Shown one piece after another: positions 1 to 10,220 of a stretch of 27,500 bases of DNA (position 1 is its first letter; each line of letters opens with the position of its first letter). A program made the position numbers and the translations under genes. Below the pieces are notes generated by a model. It was given only the letters and a program-made list of their open reading frames with translations. It did not search any database and was not told the origin of the DNA. Source of the stretch: Chondrilla cf. caribensis (taxonomy: Eukaryota; Porifera; Demospongiae; Chondrillida; Chondrillidae); assembly GCA_964020155.1 (NCBI GenBank), contig OZ026565.1, forward strand, positions 1,117,501 to 1,145,000. The letters run 5' to 3'.

Positions 1-791
1 TACAAATGTAAATGGAGATTCCATGGTGCATCCAGCTATGTATGACAGGTGAGTGAGATATTATTAACATTAATTAATCAATTTGCCAATTGATGTGCAA
101 GACAATTGTATTTGATAATTTTTTTATTCCTAATCTCCTGTCCTATATATGCATACACGTAGTATACAAATGATATAGCTCCAACAACCAATAAAATAAT
201 ATACGATTACCAACAATTGCAACATGTTTACCAACTTCCACATGAAGTAGTGTGCCATTGCACAATTCTATAAGTTATGGATGATTATGTATACTAATAA
301 TGTTATGAAGATGTATATATAATCTGATGTAACAGTATTATATTTTAACTGGATATTGGCATATTTTGAGTCTACGTTTGTTACAATATTCATTAATTTG
401 ACATGAATTACAGATTTTATGGCACTACTGATGACATGCTTGAGTGTGTGAACTATAGAGCTGAAGTGGTGAACAACCAACGTGCACTCATAAGAATGGT
501 TAGTACCACGTGTACATATATAGTATGCGTGCAAGAATTTTCATACACATGCACATGTGCCCAGTTATCATTATTTATGAAAAAAATATTTGTAATTGTA
601 ACATTAATAATAATTATTATTATGGAGCTAGTCTTTTACATCTACAGTTACTAAGATAACTATATATCAATTTCAAATATTTCTTGTTTCTCACACAGAT
701 TAGTGATCACTATCCCATAGCTATCACTATCAACTGTGACAAGTATGATTTGGATGGTACTGGTGGGGCAGCTGCATGTCCACTCCAGTGA
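1..791 (+). CDS. DNase I-like nuclease, copy A (3' part only)
   Basis: Partial gene cut by the left edge. Three terminal exons are visible: 1-48, 414-498 and 699-791 (stop TGA 789-791), each with GT donors and AG acceptors (gtgagt after 48, gttagt after 498) and consistent phases (2, then 0). The peptide carries the family's C-terminal block: MYDR split over the first junction, then FYGTTDDML, then ISDHYPIAITI. In DNase I the SDH-P segment supplies the catalytic Asp and His. It is nearly identical to the last exons of copy B (2766-6650), and the introns and 3' flank also match, so this is a recent tandem paralogue. It differs from B in ending with five extra residues (ACPLQ) and in a diverged tail of the middle exon. 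Known for the family: secreted or lysosomal endonucleases hydrolysing DNA. Whether copy A is intact cannot be judged, because its 5' exons are outside the window. Confidence 0.8.
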
Positions 792-1400
792 TAATCGTAA
801 TATGAAATAATTGATGATCATAAATTGAAGTACTATAAATTACTCATAACAAATATTAGGATACAAAATATTATATGCACAGAAGCATACTTTATTATTA
901 ATTTTGCCATTTATCGATTATCAGTGATTAATAATGGTCATCATAATAGCATATTACTAAAGTGTACGATGAATACTTCTATCATTATTACAAAAACGTA
1001 ATTTCAAGCATGCAGGTGATGCAACAATACATCACTATTATGTATGATACTACTTAGACATATTGGTGAATTAAATTACTAGAATTATGTATAATTTGTT
1101 ATGGCATGATTCAAACACTGCTGTATTTGTGATCAAGTAACAATAACTGAGGTTGGAAGTAAGATGCAAGTATATTATACGGATCCAAGTGTACACGCGT
1201 ACGCTTCATGGTGTCAAAGGAATTAAGATATTACCATGTGCAATTTACACACACGCAGTATGCTGATAATGATAATCATCAGATATGCTATTGAATCGAT
1301 CATACCTACCAATAGACTGGGGCTGAATAATCCCAAATATCCTTCAGGATCTCAATCAGGACCAACTATGTCATTGATATAATACATTAAATAGATAATG
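1..1400 (+). repeat. Tandem duplication block, copy 1
   Basis: Exons, introns and about 600 bp of 3' flank of copy A match the segment from about 5634 to 7240. Shared non-coding landmarks include the string around 1106-1145 versus 6981-7030 and the string around 1290-1375 versus 7160-7235. Homology fades near 1400. Conservation of intron and flank shows a fairly recent segmental duplication with a unit of roughly 5.7 kb. Boundaries are approximate. Confidence 0.75.
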
Positions 1401-1676
1401 GAAGCCAGGTAGTAACTAGATTATTTCTGAAGGGGATTGTAGAGTATACATGCATGATGGTTTGAATTCGAAATGTCACAAAAAAAACATAATTATCATA
1501 ATATATATATTCAATATACTATACACGTAGTGCAAAAATGTTTCCAGGGATGTTGACAGACAGACAGACATGTTTATCTATACTGCATTAGCATAGGACA
1601 TTATAGATAAGCATAAAAGCATAAAAACCATAATGACATACGTAGTAGAAATTTGACACTGACTACAAGTAGGTCC
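792..1676. other. Intergenic region between DNase-like copies A and B
   Basis: No gene seen. The first ~600 bp is the duplicated 3' flank described above. The rest is AT-rich with a short GACA tetranucleotide run near 1556-1570, leading up to the TATA box of copy B. Confidence 0.6.
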
Positions 1677-1685
1677 TATAAAAGG
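1677..1685 (+). promoter_or_regulatory. TATA box of DNase-like copy B
   Basis: The string TATAAAAGG is a near-ideal TATA box on the plus strand. A start site about 30 bp downstream would begin a non-coding exon ending at the strong donor CAG|GTGAGT at 1819/1820. No other gene lies nearby, so I assign it to the nuclease gene whose ATG is at 2766. Confidence 0.55.
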
Positions 1686-1706
1686 GTCGCCAACAGGACA
1701 AAATCA

Positions 1707-1819
1707 CTTTGTTTGAGTGTGTATTGGACACTGTTAGTATACATAGCAAGGACTGTAGATACCTGAGGAGCTATTGGTATCCAAAACACTGGGTGTGTCC
1801 TATTTGAAAACAGTATCAG
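1707..1819 (+). other. Probable 5' UTR exon of DNase-like copy B
   Basis: Inferred from the TATA box 30 bp upstream and the strong donor CAG|GTGAGT at its end. A matching acceptor (ttgttag) at 2701-2702 would join it to the 5' leader just before the ATG at 2766. The start position is a guess from TATA spacing. A transcript read would settle it. Confidence 0.45.
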
Positions 1820-2702
1820 GTGAGTATGAAGAAATCATCGTCCTTCTTTACTATTTTACAATGTTATAGTACATACGTACCAATTTGGAAGTATTTTGTG
1901 GCTATCTGCAATCCTTGCTCATAATCATAATCATAGGTACATACTTTAATTCATGCACTGCAGTATCATTACAACAAAATAAGGAATTTATATACATATA
2001 TATGTAGCGTGAAGGATGGGCTCATCCAAGAACACGACAACTGAATGCTAAAACAATAAATATTTGCCATGCCATTGGCCAGTGTTTACAGCATCATGGC
2101 AGTTGCAATTGTTGCTGTAGTATGTATATTTAGTGGTTAAGACATTGGCACAAGGGCATTATGACATATAAATACCGAGTCCCGAGGGCGAGTGTATTTT
2201 ATATGTCATAATGCCCTTGTGCCCATGTCTTAACCATTATAGCATCCGTTGCTAACACTTTATACTGTTGCTAGCGCTTTATACATTATAAAATTGTTGT
2301 ATAATAGTACTGTTTCTATGGTACGGATGCTATTATAATATTATATTAAATCAGTGATACTCATATTTGAATAAAGCTTGCATGAACTTGCAAGCTATGT
2401 GCTTATTTCCATGCATAATTTACTTCTCCAAACTCCCAAAACAACAGATTACTTACGTATTAGAGTACATTGGTATCGAACAACTAACCATAATTATTGT
2501 TTATATAATGGGACCCATTCAGCACCAACTCCACCAAATTAACAAATTTGATATATTGGATGGATTTTAACAAATTACCCCCAATCACTCTTACTGTATG
2601 TATAATAATGGCTCATGATGCTAACATGCTTATGTGCTGACATGGACGAAGGAATCACTTGTAATGTGGAATTTGTGCAAAGTGGCTTCATTGAATTGTT
2701 AG
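1820..2702 (+). other. Probable 5' UTR intron of copy B
   Basis: Runs from the donor at 1820 to the acceptor at 2701-2702. It holds a foldback element (2134-2236) with a second short inverted repeat beside it (about 2236-2249 with 2321-2337). Nothing coding was recognised. Confidence 0.4.
2134..2236. mobile_element. Foldback MITE-like palindrome
   Basis: Arms 2134-2175 and 2194-2236 are almost perfectly complementary (one extra T in the right arm and one or two mismatches) around an 18-nt loop. The outer ends begin TGGTTAAGACA. The flanks (TTTAG and TTATA) could be a decayed TA target duplication. It has no coding capacity, so it is a non-autonomous inverted-repeat element. Confidence 0.7.
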
Positions 2703-2765
2703 GTCATCCTGCTGTCCGACACATTGGAGGTATCACTCACTGTACATGCATTTGAGGTGGAGATT

Positions 2766-2997
2766 ATGTCAAAGGTGGTACTAGCAGCTATCTTTGCCTT
2801 CATGACTGTGTTGGAGTGTTCGGGAGTTCAACTCAAGATTATATCTTTCAACATTGAACACTTTGCAAGAAGGGATAAGCTATACCGTAGATATCATCCT
2901 AGATTACCTGATGTGTCTCCCTTAGCAGAAAGGTTAGTGGAGGTAAGCAATGTACCATCATGATGATGATGCTTGATGTTTGCTACGTACATATATG

Positions 2998-3068
<71 letters not shown>

Positions 3069-4605
3069 AGTGCGTGCGTGTGTGTGTATTTCCTATGGAA
3101 CCAATGACATGTACACACATTTCATTCAACTTGCATACCATCAATTATAGATACTGAAGAATTATGACATTATTTTCATCCAAGAAATAAAAGGATCAAC
3201 TAACAGTCAAGCTGTTACAGATCTTAGAGATATTTTGAACGAGTAGGTAATATTACATCCTTGAATTTTGAACATGTTTCAGATCGTTCAGGTCAATGTA
3301 GTAATAAACATGCATTACTTACTATAATATATATTATGTCTATGAGTGTTAGCATGAATTCAAGGCCACATTATATAATCTCTTGTTTGAATGTCAAATT
3401 TCAGGCCACCTAGAAAACGAAGGAAGAGAGGAAGAGATTCTGAATCAGAAAACAGATTTTATGATGTAGTATGGCCAGGTTGCTTCTTTGATAAAACTGG
3501 GAATTCGGAAACATATGCCTATTATATAAAGTACGTTGTCTTGAATTGTACATATTATGCACACTACAAATGTACTATGTACTAATATGCAACATAAGGG
3601 TATTTGGCACATTATACACACAACAATGACATAGTACAGGGTAAAGTATATGTACAAATTAACAGCCACTGTGTACTAAGTCTTACTGGACCAGCATGTA
3701 AATTCAATATCCATTACATATAAACCCATACAGTCCTAGTACATATGTAAAATGATTAATATTTTAAGAGCTATTATATTGGGTGTGATGGAAACAAAAA
3801 TACTATATTGTTATTAAAAAAAATTATTATAGCATTAATGTACACTGTCACTGTTTATAACATTATTATAATCAGATTATTATTGTCATCATGTGCGTGT
3901 ACGCATGTACACACATATTACGTAGCATATGTCATTGAATATAATTTACAAGACAATTCTTTAACAGTGGACACACAACTTGTCAACTTGAAAGCACTTC
4001 TAATGTAAAAACACTCAACACACTTCTAGCTCGATCAATCCTTCAACATACTGCTATCAGTAATATAATAGTTTACTAAAAAGGATGATTGGGTGGTTAC
4101 TCACCTGTACACACTAGTGTGATGGCGATAGTAGACAAAGAACATTTTTGGTTTAGTACTGGATGGTAGTATAGTACCTATTATGACTGAGCCCCTCCAA
4201 GGTGAATGATTGAGATGACAGAGGGATATATACTACTTCCTGTCAGAGCAGTTCAGTGACATATTATACACAACAGGCTACGTTGAATAATAATATTATT
4301 ATATATACTTGTTAAGTTGTGAAAGGGCTACCATAGTCAATTTGCTCCAAAGTGTGAGAGAAATCATGGAAGCCATCCAAGTGATGTACAGTGAATACTC
4401 GTTAGTCCACCACAATTTGTTTCCAAATTAAGAATATAGTGGATCATGCAGCAAGTGTGGTGGTCTAGCTGGTCCGGGATATCCATTGGTACTTGTCCAT
4501 TATATTGGTACTGGGAAATTGTGGTGGATTAAACAGTTTGGCAAATATAGGTTGCATGATGAATTAATTAATGAGCAAATATCTGTGCATGCATGATGTG
4601 TGTGC

Positions 4606-4683
<78 letters not shown>

Positions 4684-6650
4684 GCACACTAATGTAACCA
4701 TCCAAGATTATCAACTTGAAAACAGTTTTAATGTAAAAACACTCAACACACTTAGCTCACTCCTTCAAGATACCGTTATCTGTAATGGTTTGCTAATTGA
4801 GGGTGATGGAGTGGTTATTCACTAGTACACACATGTACAATCATGGGATACCATGATGGTGATAGTTGAAAAAGAACCTCCAGTTGTGTTGTGTGCGTGT
4901 GCGCAAGTATGCATGTTAATTCCACATACTAACACATCATATATGCTAACATACATAATAAACATAATATTATAAAGAAAATATAAACATACATAATATA
5001 GTAATTAATTTAATGCATTTCGTGTAAAATTACAGTGCTACTGTTGCAATTGGGTGAATTTAAATTAATACTTTAGTAGTAATTGCATATTTATTAAATG
5101 TCATGAGGTCAAATATGTGAATGGTTTTCAGCTACTAAATTCGTATGAACCTGTTTGCTTCCATTCTGCATGTGACTGCTCCAACAGTACTCAGAAAATA
5201 AAGAAATGGAATGCAGGCCTTTATCCTTCACGAAAATTTGATAGAGGCAGATCTAGAGGCGGTTCCATATGTGAGGACTACAGGGGACCAGAAAGTTCAG
5301 ACAAATATTTCGCTCGTCCACCTTATTCACTGTGTGTTAGGGACAATGCTGACACAAAGTGTCTATTCTTCCTACTTGGCCTGCATGCCAAACCACTTGC
5401 AAGGCCTGACAGTAGCAAACCCCATTTGCAAACAACCAAACAAGAATTGGACAACTTTAAAACAGCTTATGACTACTTCTCTCATCTCTACGGGACAAAT
5501 GATGCCATCCTTATGGGGGATCTCAATGCTGACGGGGATTATCTCACTTATGCACAGTTTCTGTACCTTGAGCTAACTAAGAGAGGGCAAGGTGGATGGA
5601 TATCTTACCCAATTGGAAAGCAGCACACAAATGTAGCTGGAGATTCCATGGTGCATCCAGCTATGTATGACAGGTGAGCGAGATATTACAAATATTGTAG
5701 TGCTCAGCCTGAATATCATCATAACTATAGTACTTACATCACTGTCCATTGTGGAGTATCATTAACTTAATCCACATCACAGCATTTACAATCCATAGCA
5801 ACTGTAATTACTTGTGATATACTTATAATATACTAACTGCGTGTCAGATTTTCATGTTACAGTAAACTCCAACTAATGTCAACTTGCAAATGGTAAGACA
5901 GTGATATTTGGGCATTTTATTCTTATATCTTCTTGCCCTTCCTACACATAGTACGTACATAGAGTGAATTGCTTTGTTTACATTTGTACATATCGAAAAT
6001 TTGTGACAGCTATAAATACAGAGAAAAAAATTATACGTAAAGAGTAGTATACAGTATTGGTTGTTCGATTATTGTCTATCATGTTTAATTTTCTACTAAA
6101 GTTCTTTTTAAAAATAAGTGTTGAAACGAAAGCAAAGAACTGTTGTATATTGATATAGATGTACATGTATTAAGCAATAGATCCAACAACCATAAAAATT
6201 ATAGTACTATAAACAACATGTTTACCAACTATAATATGTGTCAGTTTGACATGCATTTCAGATTTTATGGCACTACTGACGACATGCTTCAGTGTGTGAA
6301 AGAAGCCGAAGTGGTGGATGACTCATTCATAAAAGAGGTTAGTACCATGTGTGCATAAATCATTATATTTGAGTATATATAAGAGATCAAGAATTTCCAC
6401 AGATGATGCACACACACACATGCACAGGTGCACAGCAATCATTATTGTATTGAAAGCATATTTATAATTGTAATATTAATAATTATAATAATTACGGGGC
6501 TAGTCTTTTAGATTCTACAGTTACTAAGATAACTATCAACTCATGATCAATTATTTCTTGTTTCTCATACAGATCAGTGATCACTATCCCATAGCTATCA
6601 CTATCGACTGTGACAAGTATGATTTGGATGGTAGTGGTGGGGCAGCTTAA
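2766..6650 (+). CDS. Secreted DNase I-like endonuclease, copy B (complete)
   Basis: Exons 2766-2942, 3151-3242, 3405-3530, 5188-5673, 6262-6337 and 6573-6650 (stop TAA 6648-6650) join in phase to about 344 aa. The ATG at 2766 is chosen because it opens a signal peptide (MSKVVLAAIFAFMTVLECSG). Then come the DNase I landmarks in order: KIISFNIEHF, IIFIQEIKG (catalytic Glu), SETYAYYI, FLLGLHAKP (catalytic His), AILMGDLNA (metal-binding Asp/Asn) and SDHYPI (C-terminal Asp-His). All catalytic positions are present, so activity is expected: Mg/Ca-dependent endonucleolytic cleavage of DNA, probably outside the cell. Odd point: a strongly basic stretch (RKRRKRGR) in exon 3 where human DNASE1 has a short loop. 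The least certain junction is the acceptor of exon 4 at 5187; an upstream acceptor at 5131 would put a stop in frame. TG tracts lie in introns 2 and 3 after the ATG. The family call is firm; the exact orthologue is not. Confidence 0.85.
2999..3061 (+). repeat. (TG)n microsatellite in copy B intron
   Basis: Near-pure TG run about 55 bp downstream of the 5' splice site at 2943, in the sense orientation of the gene. Confidence 0.95.
3980..4150 (+). repeat. Direct repeat, left copy (copy B intron 3)
   Basis: About 170 bp resembling 4705-4880 in the same orientation, with a shared core beginning AATGTAAAAACACTCAACAC. The two copies flank the pogo-like MITE at 4389-4586 and a TG tract. Confidence 0.65.
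4389..4586. mobile_element. Pogo/Tigger-like MITE, copy 1 (decayed right end)
   Basis: The left end is TA followed by CAGTGAATACTCGTTAGTCC. The interior shares the strings CATTGGTACTTG and GGGAAATTGTGG with copies at 9106-9401 and 22821-23020. The right terminus (4561-4586) is recognisable but diverged. It lies in intron 3 of the DNase-like gene. Confidence 0.7.
4605..4681 (+). repeat. (TG)n microsatellite
   Basis: A pure TG run immediately right of MITE copy 1, inside intron 3 of the DNase-like gene, again TG in the sense strand. Confidence 0.95.
4705..4880 (+). repeat. Direct repeat, right copy (copy B intron 3)
   Basis: Partner of 3980-4150. Both contain the AAAACACTCAACACACTT core and similar downstream sequence. 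Most likely a local duplication; origin unknown. Confidence 0.65.
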
Positions 6651-7240
6651 TGTCCACTTACTGGGTAACAATTGATATGTAACAAGAACTAATACATCAG
6701 ATGATCATTAATGAAGTAAAAAAATTGCCTAACAAAAAGTTCTGGATACAATATATTATATTCTCAGAAGCATCCTTGATTATTATTATTTTTGCCATCC
6801 ATCAATAAATCAATGATATCTCTTTATTATTATAATAATTATAAAATTTATTATATTATACTACTAAACTGTATGACACATACTTCGAATTCTATACCAT
6901 TTCCACAAAAACGTAATTTCAAGCATGCAGGCAATGCAACAACACACAGCTTAAATGTAAGGTACTGTATGAATAGTTTGCTATGGCATGATTCAAACAC
7001 TGCCGTGTTTGTGATCAAGTAACAATAACTGTGGTTGGAATATTATGGATCCAAGTATACACGTTTCACGGTGTCAAAGGAATTAAGATATTATCATGTG
7101 CAATTTACATACACACGAAGTATATTAATAATGATAATCATCAGATAAGCTTTGAATCAATCACACCTACCAATAGACTAAGACTGAATAACCCCCAAAT
7201 ATCCTTCAGGATCTCAATCAGGACCAACTATGTCATGATT
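5634..7240 (+). repeat. Tandem duplication block, copy 2
   Basis: Matches 1-1400 over the last exons, their introns and the 3' flank. The duplicated flank stops about 35 bp short of the RIDA stop codon at 7274-7276, so RIDA itself does not seem to have been copied. Boundaries are approximate. Confidence 0.75.
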
Positions 7241-7273
7241 GACAAAATTAGTTCTATATTAATTATAGAATTA
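6651..7273. other. Intergenic region between convergent DNase B and RIDA 3' ends
   Basis: Tail-to-tail spacer. It is mostly the duplicated 3' flank and has an AATAAA near 6803 that could serve copy B. No gene was recognised. Confidence 0.6.
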
Positions 7274-10118
7274 TTACTTATTGGAAGGTTGGGGACTGGC
7301 TGAAATTGATATGGCTTCGATCTCCACTTTGGAATTCTTTGGCAGAGCAGCCACTTGGACAGCACTACGTGCAGGAGGCTCGGATGTGAAGACTGCAGTA
7401 AGATACACAAACAATCAAAAACTTTTATAGAACAACAACAACAATCAATCAATCAATCAACAACAGTAACTGTTATAAAAGATCCACTAAATGTACATTA
7501 AATTTATGTCACAGTGTTGATATCGTCTTGATTACTGATGTTGATACTGTGTATAGAGTAATACAGTACAGGAATTCCTGGGACTGGGAAATAGTGGTTC
7601 CATTACTGAGGTGGTCTTGGTCAATGAAAAAAACATTCAATGACATACGTATAAGGCACAACAGAATTAACCTTACAATAGAGACCACCCGTGGGAACCA
7701 GTCAAAGTGTTGAGAGTCAAAAGTCAATTGTGAGGTGGTCTCATTACTGAGGTGGTCCTAATTCTGATGTTGATACTGTGTATAGAGTAATACAGTACAG
7801 GAATTCTTGGGACTGAGAAATAGTGGTCATATCAGATGTGATCATAAGTATTTAGAGATGTCCCACTGCACAGGGTACATATTTGCAGCTACTAGAGAAG
7901 GGTGGAATAGGGAACATGTATATACTGACAGTCTCTGTAGCTTGATGATAAAGAAATTTGAAGTGTTTGGCATATTTGGTGTATATAATCCATCATCAAC
8001 ATGGAACTATACTTTTGGTGTGCTATTATGTAGTATAGTGTACATGGTTTGTCAGATTGCTAAACAGTTGATGTACACAAAGGAATGGTACATGCAATGT
8101 ACGTTAACAAAGGAGGGCATCTAAACCAATGCATGTGACAAACATGTGACAACTATGCTGGTCATGAGACTCCCATGTGACTTGCGTCATACACACCAGG
8201 TCCTTCTGAATGGCGTATAATTCCATCACGAAGAGGGATTGTGATACTGAGTATATACATTAGTAAGGAAATTGCATTTAGTTCCCTCCCTTCAACTACT
8301 CTATATTAACAGGTATTAATTACTGCATTCTTCCGGGCGTACATTCTGAATAAACTTTGTTGACAGCAGCATAGTCATTCAGGTCTGCGAGGAATACTGT
8401 TGTCTTCACGACTACAGAAATATAAAAGAATGTCCGTTCAAAGACAACAACACCTACACATACAAGCCAATATCCTCACACATGTAGTGATGAACATAGT
8501 CAATCAATGTATTAATAATAACTCTTAATACTAATACATAATCAGTAGTTTGATGCAACAGCAGTTGCATGGAGATATAGGACTGGAGTAGAGAAATCCG
8601 AATTCTCATACAATGCACACGCACAAACACACCCACACCCACACACACTTTTGACAATGTGAATCAAATAGAACACATGAATGTCTCACCACTTGCCAAG
8701 TTAGAACCTCCAGCTTCCAGCACATACGTCAAGTTAGCTAGGGCCTGGATGGAAGGAGAGTCCAGATACAGTAAACATGGGACCAACTAGCTACATCAAA
8801 TAATCATGGCTGTTCAACCAGTCGAGTGTTCATAAAGAACTGACCACACTAAAGTATTTGCTACCAACACATCAACCGGTTTTAGAATTTTGGTTAGGTG
8901 GGAGTTTATAGTATAGTAAATTATAATAAACATGCACCCTGAGCGTTGCTCATTCTTTAGAGTAGATATCAAAACAATGCTTGATACATACACATACACT
9001 GTGGTATGAAAAATTCTGTTTGCAAAAGTGAGTTGGTATCATTAGGAGTAGCTTGTATTGATGCAAGTGGACCACCACGGTAATATGAGTAACAAAACAC
9101 CAATACAGTGAATTCTCATTAATCCACCACAATTCCTTTTCAAGAATATAGTGGATTAACCTGTTGGGTAGATGAACTGGATATTCATTGGTACTTGTAC
9201 ATAATATTGGTAGTGGGAAATTGTGGAGGATTAAAAGGTTTGGTGGATAAAGCGGTGGTGGATTAACGAGATTAACAAGATATTCATTGGTATGAACATT
9301 CATGTACATTATATTGGTACTGGGAAATTGTGATGGATTAAACGGTTTGGTGGATAAAGCTATATATGGTTTTGATTGAATTGATTAATGAGAATTCACT
9401 GTACCAGACGTAAGTATACTGGCTTCCACACTGACACAGAACAAACCTGTTGAGTCTGAACACTGACATCGTCACTGACCAGTTCCCCAGTCTATAGGGT
9501 GGGAGCAGTCACAACACTAAGTGAAAGCATGTTTGAACGGTAAAATCAGCCTAAAACGTCACAATATCAGGATTGTATGGCAGCAGGTGGTCACAAGGGG
9601 CGGGGTTGGGGGTGGTAACCTTGGTGATTTGGGATACTGGGTAATGAGGAGCAGATGCCCTTAAACACTGATGACACTGAGCCACAGATACTCCAATTTA
9701 CGTTTGTATCGCGAGTCTACCTCTGTCGAGTCTTCCACAAATGAGCAGTGATTGATGGTGCGGACGGTGAACTGTGACAACAATTAAGTCTACATCGACA
9801 CGAATTTCAATTAATTAATAGCTCAGTATTAAAGTAGGGTATGTCAAATTATCCCACAATTTACCTTTGGGTCGAGTCCAATTTGCCCCGATAAATACAA
9901 CATGTCGCCATATTTGATAGCTTGACTGCAGAAAACGTCAAAAAATGAATGTGATATCAATTTGAATCAAGTAATTGGAAAGCGTGATAGTTAGTTCATC
10001 TGTAAAGATATATCATGTACCTGTATGGTCCAATGGCTTTCGGAGCTTTGTCGGTGTTTATGACGACCCTACCAGCTGACATCTTTCTTGCAATGGAGGA
10101 CAATAGTCGAGCTGTCAT
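7274..10118 (-). CDS. RIDA: RidA family enamine/imine deaminase (UK114/HRSP12)
   Basis: Six exons on the minus strand: 10118-10021, 9925-9865, 9491-9447, 8744-8690, 8411-8343 and 7392-7274 (stop 7274-7276). All junctions are GT-AG and the phases agree, giving 148 aa. Family signatures: KAIGPYSQA (about residues 27-35), LYLSGQIGLDP (42-52), ALANL--VLEAGG, VVKTTVFLADLNDY (88-100), PPARSAVQVAALP (115-127, with the substrate-binding Arg) and KVEIEAI (131-137). RidA hydrolyses reactive 2-aminoacrylate and other imines from pyridoxal-phosphate enzymes to ketoacids. The first ATG (10118) gives a short Arg-rich N-terminus (MTARLLSSIARKM) that could be a mitochondrial presequence; the second ATG, at residue 13, gives the usual ~136 aa. 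Intron 3 hosts a pogo-like MITE (9106-9401) and intron 5 a 64-bp direct repeat. The gene is divergent from TAF3. Confidence 0.93.
7535..7827 (+). repeat. 64-bp direct repeat pair in RIDA intron 5
   Basis: Segments 7535-7598 and 7764-7827 match with only a few differences (both start CTGATGTTGATACTGTG and end GAAATAGTGGT). The spacer repeats ATTACTGAGGTGGTC. Function unknown; looks like a small degenerate duplication. Confidence 0.75.
9106..9401. mobile_element. Pogo/Tigger-like MITE, copy 2 (complete)
   Basis: Perfect 19-bp terminal inverted repeats (CAGTGAATTCTCATTAATC and its complement) flanked by TA on both sides (9104-9105 and 9402-9403). No transposase ORF. The interior is partly duplicated: the CATTGGTA and GGGAAATTGTG segments occur twice, making it about 95 bp longer than the copy at 22821. 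It lies in RIDA intron 3. The TIR sequence and TA target site fit the pogo/Tigger branch of Tc1/mariner. Confidence 0.85.
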
Positions 10119-10220
10119 TTCAACCGTATAATCACCGTTTGCGTTAGTTTTCGATATAGTTACTCTGCGTTTGCCGTACGTTTTTTTAAAAATGGCCGCC
10201 GTCTCTGCGTAAACTTCTGA
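10119..10220. promoter_or_regulatory. RIDA/TAF3 bidirectional promoter
   Basis: Only 102 bp separate the divergent ATG codons of RIDA (minus, 10118) and TAF3 (plus, 10221), so both 5' leaders and the core promoter must overlap here unless non-coding first exons exist. No TATA box is visible. The string AAAAATGGCCGCC (10189-10201) is close to a YY1-type motif and also contains the uORF start. Confidence 0.7.
10192..10212 (+). other. Six-codon upstream ORF before TAF3
   Basis: ATG GCC GCC GTC TCT GCG TAA encodes MAAVSA and ends 8 bp before the TAF3 ATG. The start context (AAAATGG) is strong. It would matter only if transcription starts upstream of 10192. Confidence 0.4.

Noticed and set aside
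7807..8124. 105-codon plus-strand ORF in RIDA intron 5
   Set aside because: No recognisable motif, begins inside a repeat, and lies in an intron of a well-supported opposite-strand gene.
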